DNA of 64,000 nt from Erpobdella octoculata (GCA_963978895.1 OZ022247.1:10442456-10506455), one strand, 5' to 3'. Positions 1 to 15,355 are shown, counted from the first letter of the stretch. Numbers and translations: made by a program. Notes: generated by a model from the letters alone, not told the origin.

Positions 1-2981
<2,981 letters not shown>

Positions 2982-3000
2982 ATACACATACACATACACA

Positions 3001-3534
3001 ATTAAAAACGAGCAACGGTTACAATAATTTCTTGACGTTGTACCGCACCCGCTGACACCACCATTGTTTTATGGCCGACATTTAAGCAACATACAAAGTG
3101 AGCTTCCATTTGCGTGACATTAAACTAGCAAGTCCAGATAGCTGTTTGTTCTTGTTCAAATCTCAAAAGATCTTTTGTGCACGGTAATAAACACAAATTC
3201 TTGTAAATCTTTGTAATTGTTGGAAATTATTTTTTATAGTTTTGTAAAATGGTAAAACAAATTTTTATATTCTTGTATGTCAAAATTTATTTTAAATTCC
3301 TTTAATGTTTGTTTTTCTAATAAAACATTAAAACAAATCTGTGTATTTTTAAGTCAAATGGAAAACACAAAATCTCAACAAATCGACAAAAGAGGACTGT
3401 TAGAAATATATGAAAGCAAAAAAAGGTAAAAACTGACATCGCTATGAATGAAGTTTGACTCACCTGCTGGGTAGCTAATATGACGCTCCAATATGTACAA
3501 AAACGACAGGACCACGCCAGGTCTTCTCATAATA

Positions 3535-3567
<33 letters not shown>

Positions 3568-3929
3568 GTTGTTGAATCAATAAAACAAATTAATTTACAA
3601 TTTATTTACACTCATTGTAGACTCTCGTCTTAGAGGGAGTTTGCAATTGAAAATAAAAATTGAATGTCGATGTGAGATGCACGTGGAACTCAAAAAGATG
3701 AAGAGGAAGAGAATCACCTCCTCTGACTGAGTGTTATATAACTATGCTTAACGTCGTATCCCATATAGTGCCATTCAATTATTAAAGGCACCCCGTCGTT
3801 GTTATATTAAATTATTTTTATTAAATCGAAGCGGGAATTTATAATTTACAGTAATTTTGATAAATTACACATCAAATAAAAGTTATTAGTTCAGGTATTA
3901 CTTGAAACTATATACATTTAATGATGAAA
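3001..3929. other. Intergenic DNA with short (TTA)n
   Basis: A short (TTA)n tract lies at 3535-3567 and may be the tail of an old SINE just upstream of it. Nothing else is recognisable. Confidence 0.4.
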
Positions 3930-4195
3930 GACATCATATTCAGGATAATCAGGATAGTTATGATAGTTAGGATAGTTCGGATAGACGGGAAAATCAGGTT
4001 ATTTAAGATATTCAGGATATCCCGATATCAGGATATTTAGGATAGTCGTGATATCCGGATATCAGGATATTTAGGATAGTCGTGATATTCAGGATATCCG
4101 GATATCAGGATATCCGGATATCAGGATATTCAGGAATCAGGATAGTCAGGGTAGTCCGGATATTTAGAATATTCAAAATATTTAGGATATTCATG
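3930..4195. repeat. GGATA-type minisatellite
   Basis: Degenerate tandem units built from CAGGATAT, GGATAGT and CCGGATATC. The units are rich in the palindromes GATATC and CCGGATATCAGG. Roughly 25 imperfect repeats of about 10 bp. Confidence 0.85.
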
Positions 4196-4528
4196 AAATT
4201 GGTTTTATTTTAACGTAGAAATTGGTTTTATTTTAACGTAGAAATTGTGATTATTTCAGTCCAGAGTTGAAATTTTAAAGATGAATTATTTCTCCAATCT
4301 TTTCCGGTAATGTGAGGATTAAGAACTTAGTACAGAATTCACTTTTTGAACTCTGGAGTTCATAATAACTACGTGTAAGCACCTTCGGCTTGAAACTACT
4401 TCTGGTGTCTGGTTGATGTCAATTGTTTGATATCTGTCGTCTGTATTTCTCCGGACAATATCCCCCCTCCGCAATATGTATGTAATAAGCATAGGTATAA
4501 TATTAATAACAAGTGCGTTTGTTATCTA

Positions 4529-4830
4529 ACTAGCTGAATTACCCGGTGTAGTTCGGTGTTTTAGAGGCTTTCCTCTCTTTGTTTCTCCCTCTCTCTTTCC
4601 ATCTTTTTTTCTCTTTCTTTTTCTTCTTTTTTCTTTCCCTCATATTTTCCCCCTCTCCTTTTATTAGTTTCCTTTTTTCCTGGTTAATTTTTTGGGACGT
4701 TTGGCTTGCCCGCTCTTTCTCTTTCTTTTTCGTTCCCTTTCTCTCTATTTGTTTCTCTTTTTTATTTTTTTATATCTCTTTAATTTTTTCCCTCCCCCAG
4801 TTAAATTTTTTGGGACGGTGATGTATGGCC
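4529..4830 (-). mobile_element. Helitron-like (family C) 3' end with pyrimidine tract
   Basis: Begins ACTAGCTGAATTACCCGG and continues TTTTAGAGG into a long CT-rich tract. This is the reverse complement of the family C terminus, whose minus-strand reading ends in CTAGT. The other end of this copy was not found. Confidence 0.55.
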
Positions 4831-5740
4831 TGTCTGCCCTTACGCTACTCCAATGAGTTAACAAAGAATTAATATCAGATTTCAAAATTGTTTAAAACCA
4901 TTTTTAAACTTTGTTACGCAAACTAAATTTGAACTTGGTTTCCCAGTTACCTTTTATTTTCGTACACGGGCACTGTTTGCCAGAGGCGCAGAGAGGATTA
5001 AAGAGTAACAAGAGCTCATGGTGTGCATACAATTTACTGAAGCATAGAACAATTATAACAAATGTCAAAATACCAGTGTAATAATAATAATGTTAAATTA
5101 TTTTTAGATATTTATACATAAAAATATGTTTAATTTTAATATTTAAAAAAATCTTACACGTGTACAGGTATTTGAATTTTTCACTAGTGTTTTTATTATA
5201 AAATTTTAATTTTTAAGTTATAGAAAAGTAGTGTTCAGTTGTTTAGAAGATTGATAATAGTTTTAAATTGCTGGATCCTGTTTTTCTTGATGAATAAGAC
5301 TTTTTCTAAATATCTACAAAAAATTAATTTTGAACCAATACATGATGTCAAAAGCGTTCAAGCTTGTAGGCAAGCAGATGCACGTATTACTATTTTTGCC
5401 GTAAAAGGGCAACCAGTCGTTCAAATTGGTTGACAATTTCAGCTCGGTCGGATAAGAGGAAGTGGAGCAAAAACCTGTCAATATATCTTATTACCGCCGT
5501 CACACACATAAACGCACACATATATCAAGTGACTATCAAAGTAAAATTTGATAAAATGAAAAAACGCAGGAACATCAACTTTAAAAAGTTCTTTAAAATT
5601 GCTTACTAACGTCAGCTGTGCCCAGCGACAAAGTCTTAAACGTGTTCATGTTCCACCGAGGTTCATCCTGCGGTCGACAGCAGAAATTTTTTTCACTAAG
5701 TCATTCGTTGAGAGTTGCAGCAGGAGGTCAAATTTGACAA
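4831..5740. other. Intergenic DNA
   Basis: AT-rich with a short CA-rich patch near 5500-5525. Short frames (5239-5433 and 5599-5892) show no similarity to known proteins; the second runs into the hAT MITE. No gene called. Confidence 0.4.
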
Positions 5741-5748
5741 CAGCGAGC

Positions 5749-6727
5749 CACTGGCGGATCCAGGGTGCCAATCCAGCCATGGCCTCCCCCTCACATTTTG
5801 TCAATAGACTTTGGCCTCCCCCATTCGTCGGAACCAAATTCAAACATTTAAAAGCCTATGAAAAAACAAGCCAGGATACACTTTCAAAATGAAATGTTTT
5901 GAAACAAAATTCAAGCGTAAATAAATGTTTAAACTGCTAAATAATCATGCATTTGTCTTGCGTTCCATGCGTACTATGGTCAAAGAATGGGTACAATTCT
6001 AACCCGTTCTCTGACGAATTTCTCAGACCTTACTGGCTAGAATGGTGCACTGGATCTTTTCGAACAGTTTAGTGGTCACGTCACAAATGCAGCTTTAGCA
6101 CTTGAATTCATGCAACAAACTAAAACACACACAAAAACATAGCAAATGTTGCAGATAGAAAAGCTTTTGCATCCATTGTTGAGACTACTAAATTGCCGAA
6201 ATTCAGAATATTTCACTCAAAGGACACAGAGATGATGACCGAATTGTTCTTAATTGTTTTATCTTTTATTTACAAAAGATGTTAACATTATTCACCCCTT
6301 CGTCTTCAAAGATTTTTTCAAAAGTTGATTTTTACCTCCCCCTTAGGAGAGTCATTTAAAAAAATCACAGGCGGGGGAGGCAAACATTTTTAAAAACTCA
6401 CATAATTCAAATTGAAACCTCCTAAGGCTAAACCCTTTTTCCCAAAATAGCTGATGAGCGGGGGAGTAGAATATTCGTAGGTACTTTTCCAAAAATGTTT
6501 TAAATTTTTTACACTTTTTCTTTTCAAAATAGTTGATGACCAAGAAGAGTAGTAAGTACTTTTCCGATTTTTTTTTAAACTTCGTTGATATTTTTAAAAA
6601 ACAGCCCGCCAAATGACACCCCTACCCCCTCAAAATAGAACCTTTACGGCTCTGAAACTGTTCTAATATTTTTTATTTTGCCTCAAATTTGGCCCGCCCC
6701 CTCAAACGTTGGCTAGATCCGCCAGTG
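5749..6727. mobile_element. Non-autonomous hAT element (MITE), complete
   Basis: The ends are inverted: CACTGGCGGATCC on the left and GGATC.CGCCAGTG form on the right. They are flanked by the identical 8-bp target duplication CAGCGAGC at 5741-5748 and 6728-6735. An 8-bp duplication and a CANTGGCGG terminus are typical of hAT transposons. No transposase is visible in the roughly 980 bp. Confidence 0.88.
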
Positions 6728-7547
6728 CAGCGAGCCCCTTTGCTTCCAAGTGCTTTTCCGTTACCGTTGAGCGCCGCTTGGAACCAATTTTGAGAAGCCC
6801 TTCTCAACGCTGGCCGTCCTGCCTGGCAAACTGATAGCGATTCGGTAGAGCATGATCAGGTTGATCATATTTTTGGATAAGCTTCAGAGAATCTAGCTTC
6901 TATTCCTCTTGCAAACTGAACAAGTGCCGGAAGTGCAATTGCAACTTCACAACGGTTCTGTTGGTGTCGACAAATCACGCGACGGTCACGTTTTTACCTA
7001 TCAGTGCATTCCAGGAGTGGATAAAGGGGAGTCCTGGGTATCTAGACACCTTCTTTAGTGACAAAAACCCACGCCAATTAACACTTTACAGGCATGATTC
7101 AAGCGCCTTGACTTCGCAATTTTTCCTAGGGTACAAAATAACAGTTATCACAACGTTCCTTCATTTTCTACTTTTAGTTTGTTTTATCTTTTTATATTGT
7201 TTTGAACTTATCTCACTTGGAGACAATCTATATTTTAGATAAAGTTATTTTGTTCTACTTGTTTACTTCATTTGTTATTCAACTTGTACGGAATGAATAA
7301 AACATGTCACATATCCTATGCTTATCGACATTTTAATGTAATATTTAATAAATCATTCAGTCGTAGTAAATTATATAATTAAGTATCATTATATTTAGAG
7401 ATGTTACTCGTCTTCTATAGTTTGTGTGTTTACACTGATTTTTGTATTACGGACCTGGTACAGTACAATGCAATACAACTCTTCTTTAGCGACACGCCTA
7501 ATCAAAACTAAAGTCTTGCTCGAAGGCGAGAATGTTTATAGCTATTT

Positions 7548-7816
7548 ACAAACTTTTATTTAGGTTAAAATCTTTGTTTGTTTGTGTATGTGTGTGTGTG
7601 TGGCTTTCTCTGTACGCAAATCTTGCAAGTAAAATTTAAACAGCTTTTTGACTAGCTAGAGGAAGCTGAAACTTTCAGCATAGCTTTATATTGGATGACA
7701 ATACATAATTCATTTAAAAAACAAAACTTTATTTGAACATCTTTCGTATTTCTAAATCGAGTGTATCTCAAATTAAAGTTTGTGTTGAAAAACTTGTTTT
7801 TTGCCTTACTTGTTAT
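7548..7816 (+). repeat. Dispersed repeat family A, copy 2
   Basis: Closely matches the block at 2090-2345, including TTTGACTAGCTAG, GAAGCTGAAACTTTCAGCAT and the tail GTGTTGAAAAACTTG followed by CTTACTTGTTA. Confidence 0.75.
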
Positions 7817-8329
7817 AATGTAAACTAAAAATTAATTTCTGAGTACAGTTTGAATGTCTGAAATGTTCTTACTCCCCGAATCTACGCTGGCAGATTATTC
7901 TGAGTTGTTGGGCAAGCTACAGCAAAGGCACGTTTGCCATAGTTTCGGTTGGCTCTGAAGATGATTGCATCACCACGAAATGCAGTTTAAGAATAAATCA
8001 ATTTTGACTAAATGTATATGTTAAAACCTATAAATCTAACACTAAATTTAAAAAAAAACTTTTCAACCCGTTTTGGACCCCCGTTTCAATAATCCTGTAT
8101 ATTGGGAAAGCGAGTGTCTCACTCTGTAATCAGTCGATCCAAAGTACAAGTGAGCCGTACAAAACGAGTTAATTCTCGAATCACTTATAATCAATTTTTT
8201 CTTTTTTTAAACGGCATTTTTTATGAATTTATATATTTTAAACATCTAAAAAATTGTGTTTAACCTGTTTTTGTTTTAAAAATTATTATTTTTATTTGAA
8301 AAATATTTTTTATTTCAGAAAATTTTTAA

Positions 8330-8500
8330 ATTTCCATAAAATGCATTGTCATCAAGAACGAGTTTTTATTTCAAATTTCAGCTCTATTGGATAACGTGAA
8401 TAAAGTTAATTTTCACTTTCAAGGTTTGCAAACATTCAGCAAGTAGGTAAGCAAACAAACAAGTAAGCAAGACCGGTGGTGAAGTTAATATAAGAGACTT
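8330..8500 (-). repeat. Dispersed repeat family B, partial copy
   Basis: Carries the family B head (minus-strand reading): CTTCACCACCGGTCTTGCTT, then the CTTGAAAGTGAAAATTAAC block and the CATGACAATGCATT-like block. The opposite end is too diverged to place. Confidence 0.6.
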
Positions 8501-9099
8501 TAAACAATAATAATTGTTATTGTGTCCTGCTAGCCAATACCGTCATCCAGCTGCTTTGGAACTTTACGCTTAAGATGCTCATCCAGTTCTGTCGGTATAT
8601 ACATGCTAACAGCAAGCTTCTGTGAAGATCTAATGCCTTTTTCAAGTACAATATTTGGTCTCATCACTTTGTAGAAAGTTTTCAGAGTGCTGATCAATTT
8701 GTGTGTTGCAAGAAGATAAATATTCACTTTCTGAAGATGTTCGCTCGCTTCATTCTCTGTACGGTTTTATAAAAGTTAAAAATGCTGTGTGTCACGGTCT
8801 AAGAAGTTATGTTAATGAACTGTAAAATCCACACAAGCTCTTTTAAGTTCCATGTGACCAGACTATTCTGCTATCCTTTTCTGCCTCTTCTCTATAGAGC
8901 AGAAAAAATGTTTTTTGTTATATGTGTGGTGAGTTCTTCAAAGATATAGATGAAGTTTTTAATGATAAGAAGTTCTATATTACAGTTACGAAGAATACGT
9001 TCAAAAAAAACGACAAAGTTTTATTGAACGAGTCGTTGTACTGCCTCGTTGCGTGGCAGGCCGGTATTCTGAATATACTCAGCGAATTAAAGTTGGTCT
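8501..9099. other. Unassigned region with two short open frames
   Basis: Open frames of 65 codons (8530-8727, minus) and 60 codons (8922-9104, plus) have an ordinary amino-acid mix rather than a low-complexity one. No domain is recognisable and no splice pairs are convincing. They could be remnants of an old mobile element or exon fragments. Confidence 0.25.
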
Positions 9100-10010
9100 T
9101 CTAAACCAGGATCTTCTATGCAAAAATCAAGTCAATCTTGGAAACTGAAGATGCCTGGAGAAAATTAGCACCCCTTTCTCAATGATGACCGACAAGCGTG
9201 GAAGACTGGAAATCTAAAGGTAGTCAGCGGATGGGGCTTGATTGGCTTCCAAAACCTCCTCCAATGACGACTGAAAACGACCAGACATCTGCTGTGAAGC
9301 AGTCCAGCAGTGCAACTGATCAACTCACGACGATGACTTGGGCTTTTCAAAGGATGGATGAATAGATATATGAAAAAACGCAATCTAGGGGTTGCCTGGC
9401 ACCAAACCCTTTTCCAATGACAACTGAATACGGCATGACAATCACAGCAAAACAGCCCAACGACACCCTGCAACGGATCAACTCACGACCTAGACTTTTC
9501 AAAGCGTGGAAGACTGGAAATTTGAAGATAGTCATCAGATTGGGACTTGTTTGTGTACCAAAGCTCTTCTCCAATGACGGCTGAAGAAATCAGCGGATTG
9601 GAATCTGTCCTTTAGCCTGGGATCTTTTACGCAAAAGTGAAATCAGTCTTGAAAACTTAAGATGCCTGGAGAAGTTCAACACTTCTCCCTCGTTTAGCCC
9701 AGGTCTTCTACGTGAAAATCAAGTCAATCTTGGAGACTGAAATGAATGCGGAAGTTCAGCACTTTTCCCTCTACGAAGACCGACATTACCTGACGCCCGC
9801 AGCGAAACAGCCCAACGACACACTGTAACGCATCAACTCACGACAAGGACTTGTGAATTCTTTAAAACATAGAAAACTGAAAGTTTGAGAGCAATCAGTG
9901 GATCGGGGCTTTCCTGGTCACCAAACGTTTCTTCAATGACGATTAAAGACGATATGATGATCGCTGCGAAGCAGTCCAGCACTCATTTACTGACCAGGTG
10001 CATCCCTCAT
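9100..10010. repeat. Complex tandem repeat array, GC-richer
   Basis: Several related blocks recur: GTGGAAGACTGGAAAT, TTCTCCAATGACGACTGAA, GCAGTCCAGCA or ACAGCCCAACGACAC, CAACTCACGAC, and CAAGTCAATCTTGGAAACTG. They appear around 9130-9330, 9395-9590, 9600-9700 and 9700-9990. Unit length varies because some blocks are lost. The array is clearly richer in G+C than its flanks. No coding function is seen. Confidence 0.7.
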
Positions 10011-10420
10011 CAAGCACTGATTCCGGGATTAAAACTTCAGGCTGGAGATGGCAAAAACAAAAAGAAAAAAGATGAAAAAATTCTTAGAAAGATTTTCGGA
10101 CCTTTTTTTCTTCTTTACTCCTAAACGGATATTGTTTTTACTTACCTTTTTTTGTTTTATTTATTTACCATTTAAAAATACAAAGTATAACAGCGTAAAA
10201 CTATAACAAAAAAATAAAACAATTAGGATGAAGACAACCGTGACCACAGTGACCCAACCAGGATTGAGTTACCATAGTTGAGTTTGGTTAAAGTTAAGAC
10301 GAAGAAAGTCAATAGTATTTATCGAAAAGATGATGAAAGAGAGAGAGAGAGGTAATATCTATCAGAATTTTTATCAAATTTTGGTTAGATTTTATTTTAT
10401 ATAGTTTATTTTCTTTTTGT
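10011..10420. other. Spacer before the gypsy element
   Basis: AT-rich with A-rich runs and a short (GA)n near 10340. No gene is visible. Confidence 0.4.
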
Positions 10421-10580
10421 TGTGATGTTTATTTGTTCAGAAATCAGGTATCGATTTACAGAATGTAACTCGATTTAGAATAATAATTATAACTCTTGTA
10501 ACCGGGACGTTACCGTTAAGGAAATAGATCATCGATATTAATTTATATACATATATATATACATATACATATATATATAC

Positions 10581-10672
<92 letters not shown>

Positions 10673-10759
10673 GTACATATATATATACATATATATATAC
10701 ATATATGTATATACATACATATATATATATAACACATACATATATATATATATATAACA
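10421..10759 (-). repeat. 3' LTR of the gypsy element
   Basis: In element orientation it starts TGTTATATATA just after the polypurine tract and ends CATCACA. More than half of it is an interrupted TA/TACA tract. The other half matches the right LTR almost base for base, including AACCGGGACGTTACCGTTA. Confidence 0.85.
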
Positions 10760-10769
10760 CCTCCCTCCT
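10760..10769 (-). promoter_or_regulatory. Polypurine tract of the gypsy element
   Basis: Minus strand AGGAGGGAGG directly abuts the TG that starts the 3' LTR. This is the usual position of the plus-strand primer of reverse transcription. Confidence 0.75.
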
Positions 10770-10772
10770 AAG

Positions 10773-13429
10773 CTAGACACCGCTGGTGTATGACTTGCTT
10801 TGGTGATTTATTACAAGTCGAGATGGAGCGTGTCGTTGTCTATCAGATCGCCTCAGTTGTAATGATGACGGTGAACGTGGTATTACTGATTCTGAGTTTT
10901 CAGTAGAAGGGAATGGCGTTGCTGCAAAGTCTTGTGTAGGCTGTTCTGGCTGGTGTTCGGTGCCTAGCTGAAAATGAACAGATTTTTTAGAACGGTCTGA
11001 ATCCTGATCTTTCAGAATGCCTCTCTTTGTGTTAATGTTCTTTTCCACCGTTTGACCAGGTTCGGCAGTTGTGGCATTTTCTCCTTGTCTTGTATTCTGA
11101 TAAGGTAAGTCAAATGTTTCGAGTAGTGTTTTTGTAAACTTCGATTCTTGACGTGGGCGTAACTGGTTGATGTGGCGCTTCCAGACCATTCCTTTTACGA
11201 TAGTATCGTATAGAACTCTTCCCCTTCTACGAACAATCTGTCCTGGTATCCACGTCACAGGTCCCGGTCGATAATCGCGAACGAACACCAATTCACCGTT
11301 TTGGAACTGTCGAGGTCGTTCCCCATGATGGCGGTTGAACTGTTTCTCCATGTCATTTGATCGAGGTGTTGAATGTTTGATGTTTTTCGGATGTAATTCG
11401 CTTAAGACCGAACGTAATTGTCTGCCTAGGAAATTTTCCGCTGGAGAGAGACCGTTCGGCGATGAAGCGCAGGGAGTGGTTCTGTAGCTGAATAAAAATG
11501 TTTGAAGAGATTCTTTGTAAGTTCCGTCATTTCTTAATTTAATCAAAGCTCTTTTGAAAGTGTCTACAAATCGTTCGGCCAGGCCATTGGATTGTGGGTG
11601 AAATGGTGGTGATCTCACGTGTTTGATCGCGTTTTCTGCACAGTATTCCTGAAAAACAGTTGAGGTGAATTGTGTGCCGTTGTCACTGACAATTGTTTCA
11701 GGTAATCCAAATTGTGCAAATATCCGCTGGAGTGCATTTATCGTGTTGGATGTGGTGCTGTTTGCCATCTCTATTATTTCTGGCCATTTTGAGAATGCAT
11801 CTACTACTACGAGATACATTTTTCCATGGAGCGGTCCAGCATAATCGATGTGAATTCGACTCCAGGGTTTGGTTTCTTTTGGCCATGAACATAAAGTGTG
11901 TTTTATGGGTGATTTAGCTGCTTGTTGGCATGAAGAACAGCTGCGTGTCCAGTTTTCTATGTCTTTATCAATGCCGCTCCAATAAACGTGTTCTCGGGCA
12001 ATTATCTTCATTCGAGTAATACCCGGGTGGCCTTTGTGAAGCATTTGAAGTACTCGTTTTTGCAAAACCTGAGGGATGATTATTCGAGAACCAAAGAATA
12101 AACAGTCTTCATGTATCATTATTTCTTTTTTTAAGAGTTCGAGTTTGCTGGTTTTCAGTGCTTTGTTTTCGTTCCACTTTCCTGTTTTGACATATTGAAG
12201 AAAGGGATTTAACTCATTGTCTGTTTTTGTTGCGTCACAGATTTCTTTATTTGAGACTGGAAGTTGTTTGACGGCATTGATATACAGGGAGTTTATATCT
12301 TGATTGATAGTTGCTATCAATGTGTCTTCTTCTGATGTTTTATGTGGACCTATAAGGCGCGAAAGTGTGTCAGCTTGTCCAAAGGACGTGGTTCTGCAGT
12401 ATTCAATTTTGAAATCATAAGCAAGCAGTGTTAGAGCCCAGCGTTGGAGTCTGTTTGCTGTATATGATGGTATGCCTTTTTTATTGCCAAAAATGGCAAG
12501 CAGAGGTTGATGGTCTGTTAATAGAGTAAAGTGGCGTCCATAAATATAACGGTGAAACTTTCTGACCGCGAAAACTAGTGCTAGACCTTTTTTTTCTATT
12601 TGCCCATATTTCTTTTCTGCTGGAGTGAGAGCTCTACTAGCGTGTGCAATTGCCTTTTCGGTTCCATCACTATATCTGTGTGATATCACTGCTCCAATGC
12701 CGTATTCTGATGCGTCGGCTGCAACTACAATTGGTTGGTTGGGGTTGTAATGGGTTAACAGAAGGTCGGATAATACAAATTTTTTAGTTTCGTCAAATGC
12801 CCATTGACAGCTTTCAGACCACTGGAACACAGTGTCTTTTTTTAAAAGGGCGTCTAGTGGTGCTCTTAGATTTTTCATGCGTGGTACAAATGAGCTGTAA
12901 TAGCTGATCAATCCAAGAAAAGTACGGACCTGTCCAACATCTTTGGGTGGAGGCATATGAATTATTGCATCGATTTTTTTGGGGTCGGGACGACGGCCTG
13001 CAGCTGATATTACATTTCCCAAGTACGTGATTTCCGTCATTAACAAGTGGCATTTTTCAATTCTAATCCGGAAGCCATAATTTAAAATTCGGTCAAATAA
13101 AGCCTCTAAGTTCGTGTTGTGTTCTTCTAATGTCCGTCCCGTGACGATGACATCATCTAAATAGGCGGCAACGCCATCTAGACCAGTAATCATAGTGTCT
13201 ATGATTTGTTAAAAATACCTGGTGCTGATTTCACACCAAATGGTAGACGGTTATAACGAAACAAACCTTTATGAGTGTTGATTGTTAAGAGCTCTTTACA
13301 TTCTTCCGTCACTTCTACTTGATGGTATGCTTCTGCAAAATCTATTTGGGAGAAAACTGTCCCTCCATTTAGTTTTGTGAAAACTTCATCCATGGTAGGT
13401 AACGGGTGTCTATGGAGCATCAGTGAGTC
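10773..13429 (-). pseudogene. pol: gypsy pol, part 2: RT (C-terminal part), RNase H, integrase
   Basis: Picks up the reverse transcriptase after the SINE insertion, with LPFGVKSAPG and then the catalytic YLDD motif. RNase H follows (VVAADASEYGIGAV). The integrase shows an HHCC zinc motif (H-K-G-H-P-G ... C-x2-C) and the D, D, E residues in HIDYAGPL, IVSDNGTQF and the E after SNGLA. The C-terminus ends at a TAG just before the polypurine tract. A single-base deletion near 13205 shifts the frame between the GIF segment and the YLDD segment, so the 806-codon frame from 13193 cannot be joined to the upstream RT without a shift. Confidence 0.92.
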
Positions 13430-13433
13430 ATTT

Positions 13434-13688
13434 GCTCTGAGAGGCGCTGGTGGCAGAGCGGTAGAGCGTTCGCCTGTCAATCGTTAGGTCGGCAGTTCAA
13501 ACCTCGCCGGCGTCATCAGCGTAACTCCCTTAAGCAAGGAGTTCACTCGCATTTGCTAAAGGGGTAGGCGCCTATAAATGGCTGCCTTTGCAAGTACCCT
13601 CCCTCTAAAAAAAACGGCGCTCCCGTAATGGACTTTGTCGATAAGGGAGCGCCTAATCAAATGATTTATTATTATTATTATTATTATT
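13434..13688 (+). mobile_element. tRNA-derived SINE inserted in gypsy RT
   Basis: The head folds as a near-complete tRNA: GGCGCTG and CGGCGTC pair as an acceptor stem, TGGCAGAGCGG is an A-box and AGTTCAAACCTC a B-box. The body contains AGCAAGGAGTTCACTC, shared with the repeat at 25400-25690, and the 3' end is (TTA)n. The retrotransposon sequence ATTT is present on both sides (13430-13433 and 13689-13692), so the target duplication is only 4 bp. Without the insert the RT frame reads straight through. Confidence 0.88.
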
Positions 13689-15324
13689 ATTTAAGCCCGT
13701 TGAAAAATCTGCACAAAGTCGGATGGAGCCGTTTGCTTTACGGACAGCAACTATGGGTGCTGCCCACTGAGAGTGATCCACGGGAGAGATTATTCCTTCT
13801 TTTAGTAACCGGTTAATTTCGCTATCCAATTGCTCTAAAGCGGCATGAGGAACAGGGCGTTTCTTTCTAAATATGGGTTGTGCGCCAGGTTTAAGCTGTA
13901 AGGAAGCTGAAACTTTTGTGCACAGTCCTAGTTCCTGTCGGAACACATCAGCGTATTTTTGTTTTAATTTGTTTGTAATGGCTGTGCGTTCCACGTCTGT
14001 GTTGAAGCTCCGTATTTCCATGACAGAATAGTTTTCTAACAGTTCTTTAAAGTCAGGAAGTTGTTTTATCCATGGCATTCCCATGAGGTCGTTTGAATCT
14101 GTGACGTAAACAGTACCCCGACCATGGTACTTTTGACCTGACTTATTTGCAACGGTAAATTTTGTCTCAAACATTCCTTCGGTCTTCACGGGTTGACCAT
14201 TTGCTGCGCTTAGATTTGCCGTCGCTGTGGTAAGATTGGAGCGACCGATGGCTATCCATGTTGGACGAGAGATGAGAGTCACTTCGGCTCCTGTATCTAA
14301 CCGAAGTTGAATCGGTCTATCGTTGATGATGACTTCAATGTACTGTTTGATTTCATTTCCGTTGTCTACTCGGTTAATGAATCGGTCTTGTCTAGAAGCA
14401 CTCTTTTCTCTGTGTGTAAAAGAATTTTGTCTCCAGTTTGGATGATCCCGTGATACAAATTTTCGTGATTTGCGAAAATCTGGAGAACTCGTCGGTCTAA
14501 CGTTAGGACACTCTCGTTTCCAATGTGGTCCGCCACAAATGGGACATGGTGTTTTTGGCTCTGCTTGATGTCGTGGTGACAATGGCTTTCGGTGAGGTGA
14601 GCTGTATCTGTTAATGGCCTGAATTTCTACATCCGGTCTTTCGATTGTTTTAGTATCATCCAGTGTAGTCTTAAGTCGTTCAGACTCTGCTATTAATTCA
14701 ATGACTGTAATAGGTTTTTCGCTATTTTCGCTATCCAACATGCGTAACAGCCTGGAACGTATCTCGACATGTTCTTTTGCCTGAAGTCCTGCTACATATT
14801 GAACACACTTATGTGTCTCATCTGACATTCCTCGAAGCTCTGCTGCCTCCGGAGCAGCAATGATCTTATTTCCATAAGTGCTAAAATCACTCCCTGATGT
14901 ACAAATTATTCGACTAAAGTCAAACCTTCGTCGAAAGAGACTTTTCTTAGGGCCAAATAGTTCTTCAAGGGTTGTGATGGTTTCTTCCCAACCAATGTCG
15001 CTGGGAAGCCGTGGAGAAATTCTGGTAGAAAAAACTGCATATGTGTGGTTGTCCAATAGAGTTCGAAGAAGTTCAGTCCTTGACTCTTCTGACAGACTGA
15101 AAAATCGTCCTTCCTCTGGTTCGTAAGAAAAGTGTTTCTTTTGACTCTGTCTTTTTTTCTTTTTGGGACTCTATAAATTCTAACAGTTTTCTCTGTGTCT
15201 CTGCATTTTCTTTCCTCAGCTCCTTTTCTTTCTCTGAATTTTCTTTCATTAGCTTTAGGAATCTTTCTTCGCTCTTTTCCATCTGCATCTGAAAAAGTTC
15301 AAATATCTTTTGAATATCTGCCAT
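13660..15324 (-). pseudogene. gag-pol: gypsy gag and pol part 1: Gag, protease, RT N-terminus
   Basis: A start codon at 15324 opens a Gag with a Lys/Glu-rich coiled-coil N-terminus. The frame breaks near 15130; the Gag capsid-like segment resumes in another frame, and the spacing suggests that a piece of the matrix/capsid region is missing. Then come a CCHC zinc knuckle (CPICGGPHWKRECP), an aspartic protease active site (LDTGAEVTLI) and the start of RT up to LCADFSTGLN, where the SINE interrupts it. About 467 codons are open after the frameshift. Confidence 0.88.
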
Positions 15325-15343
15325 TGCGTGATTTTATTCCTAT

Positions 15344-15355
15344 CCTTCGTCGCCA
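15344..15355 (-). promoter_or_regulatory. Primer-binding site, tRNA-Ser-like
   Basis: Minus strand TGGCGACGAAGG lies 5 nt inside the 5' LTR. It complements the 3' end (with CCA) of a serine tRNA whose acceptor ends CTCGTCG, with one mismatch. Mag-type elements commonly use tRNA-Ser; the exact tRNA is inferred. Confidence 0.65.

Larger units (their letters stand above)
6736..8500. other. Intergenic DNA with family A and B repeats
   Basis: Contains family A copy 2 (7548-7816) and a family B segment (about 8330-8500). A 93-codon open frame at 6961-7242 has a hydrophobic C-terminal half but no recognisable domain, and I do not call it a gene. Confidence 0.45.

Noticed and set aside
6961..7242. 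93-codon frame with a hydrophobic segment
   Set aside because: The hydrophobic part comes from T-rich DNA; no signal peptide or family resemblance.
13441..13512. A functional tRNA gene (apparent anticodon GTC)
   Set aside because: The anticodon stem pairs poorly and the sequence continues into a SINE body with a (TTA)n tail, so it is the SINE head.
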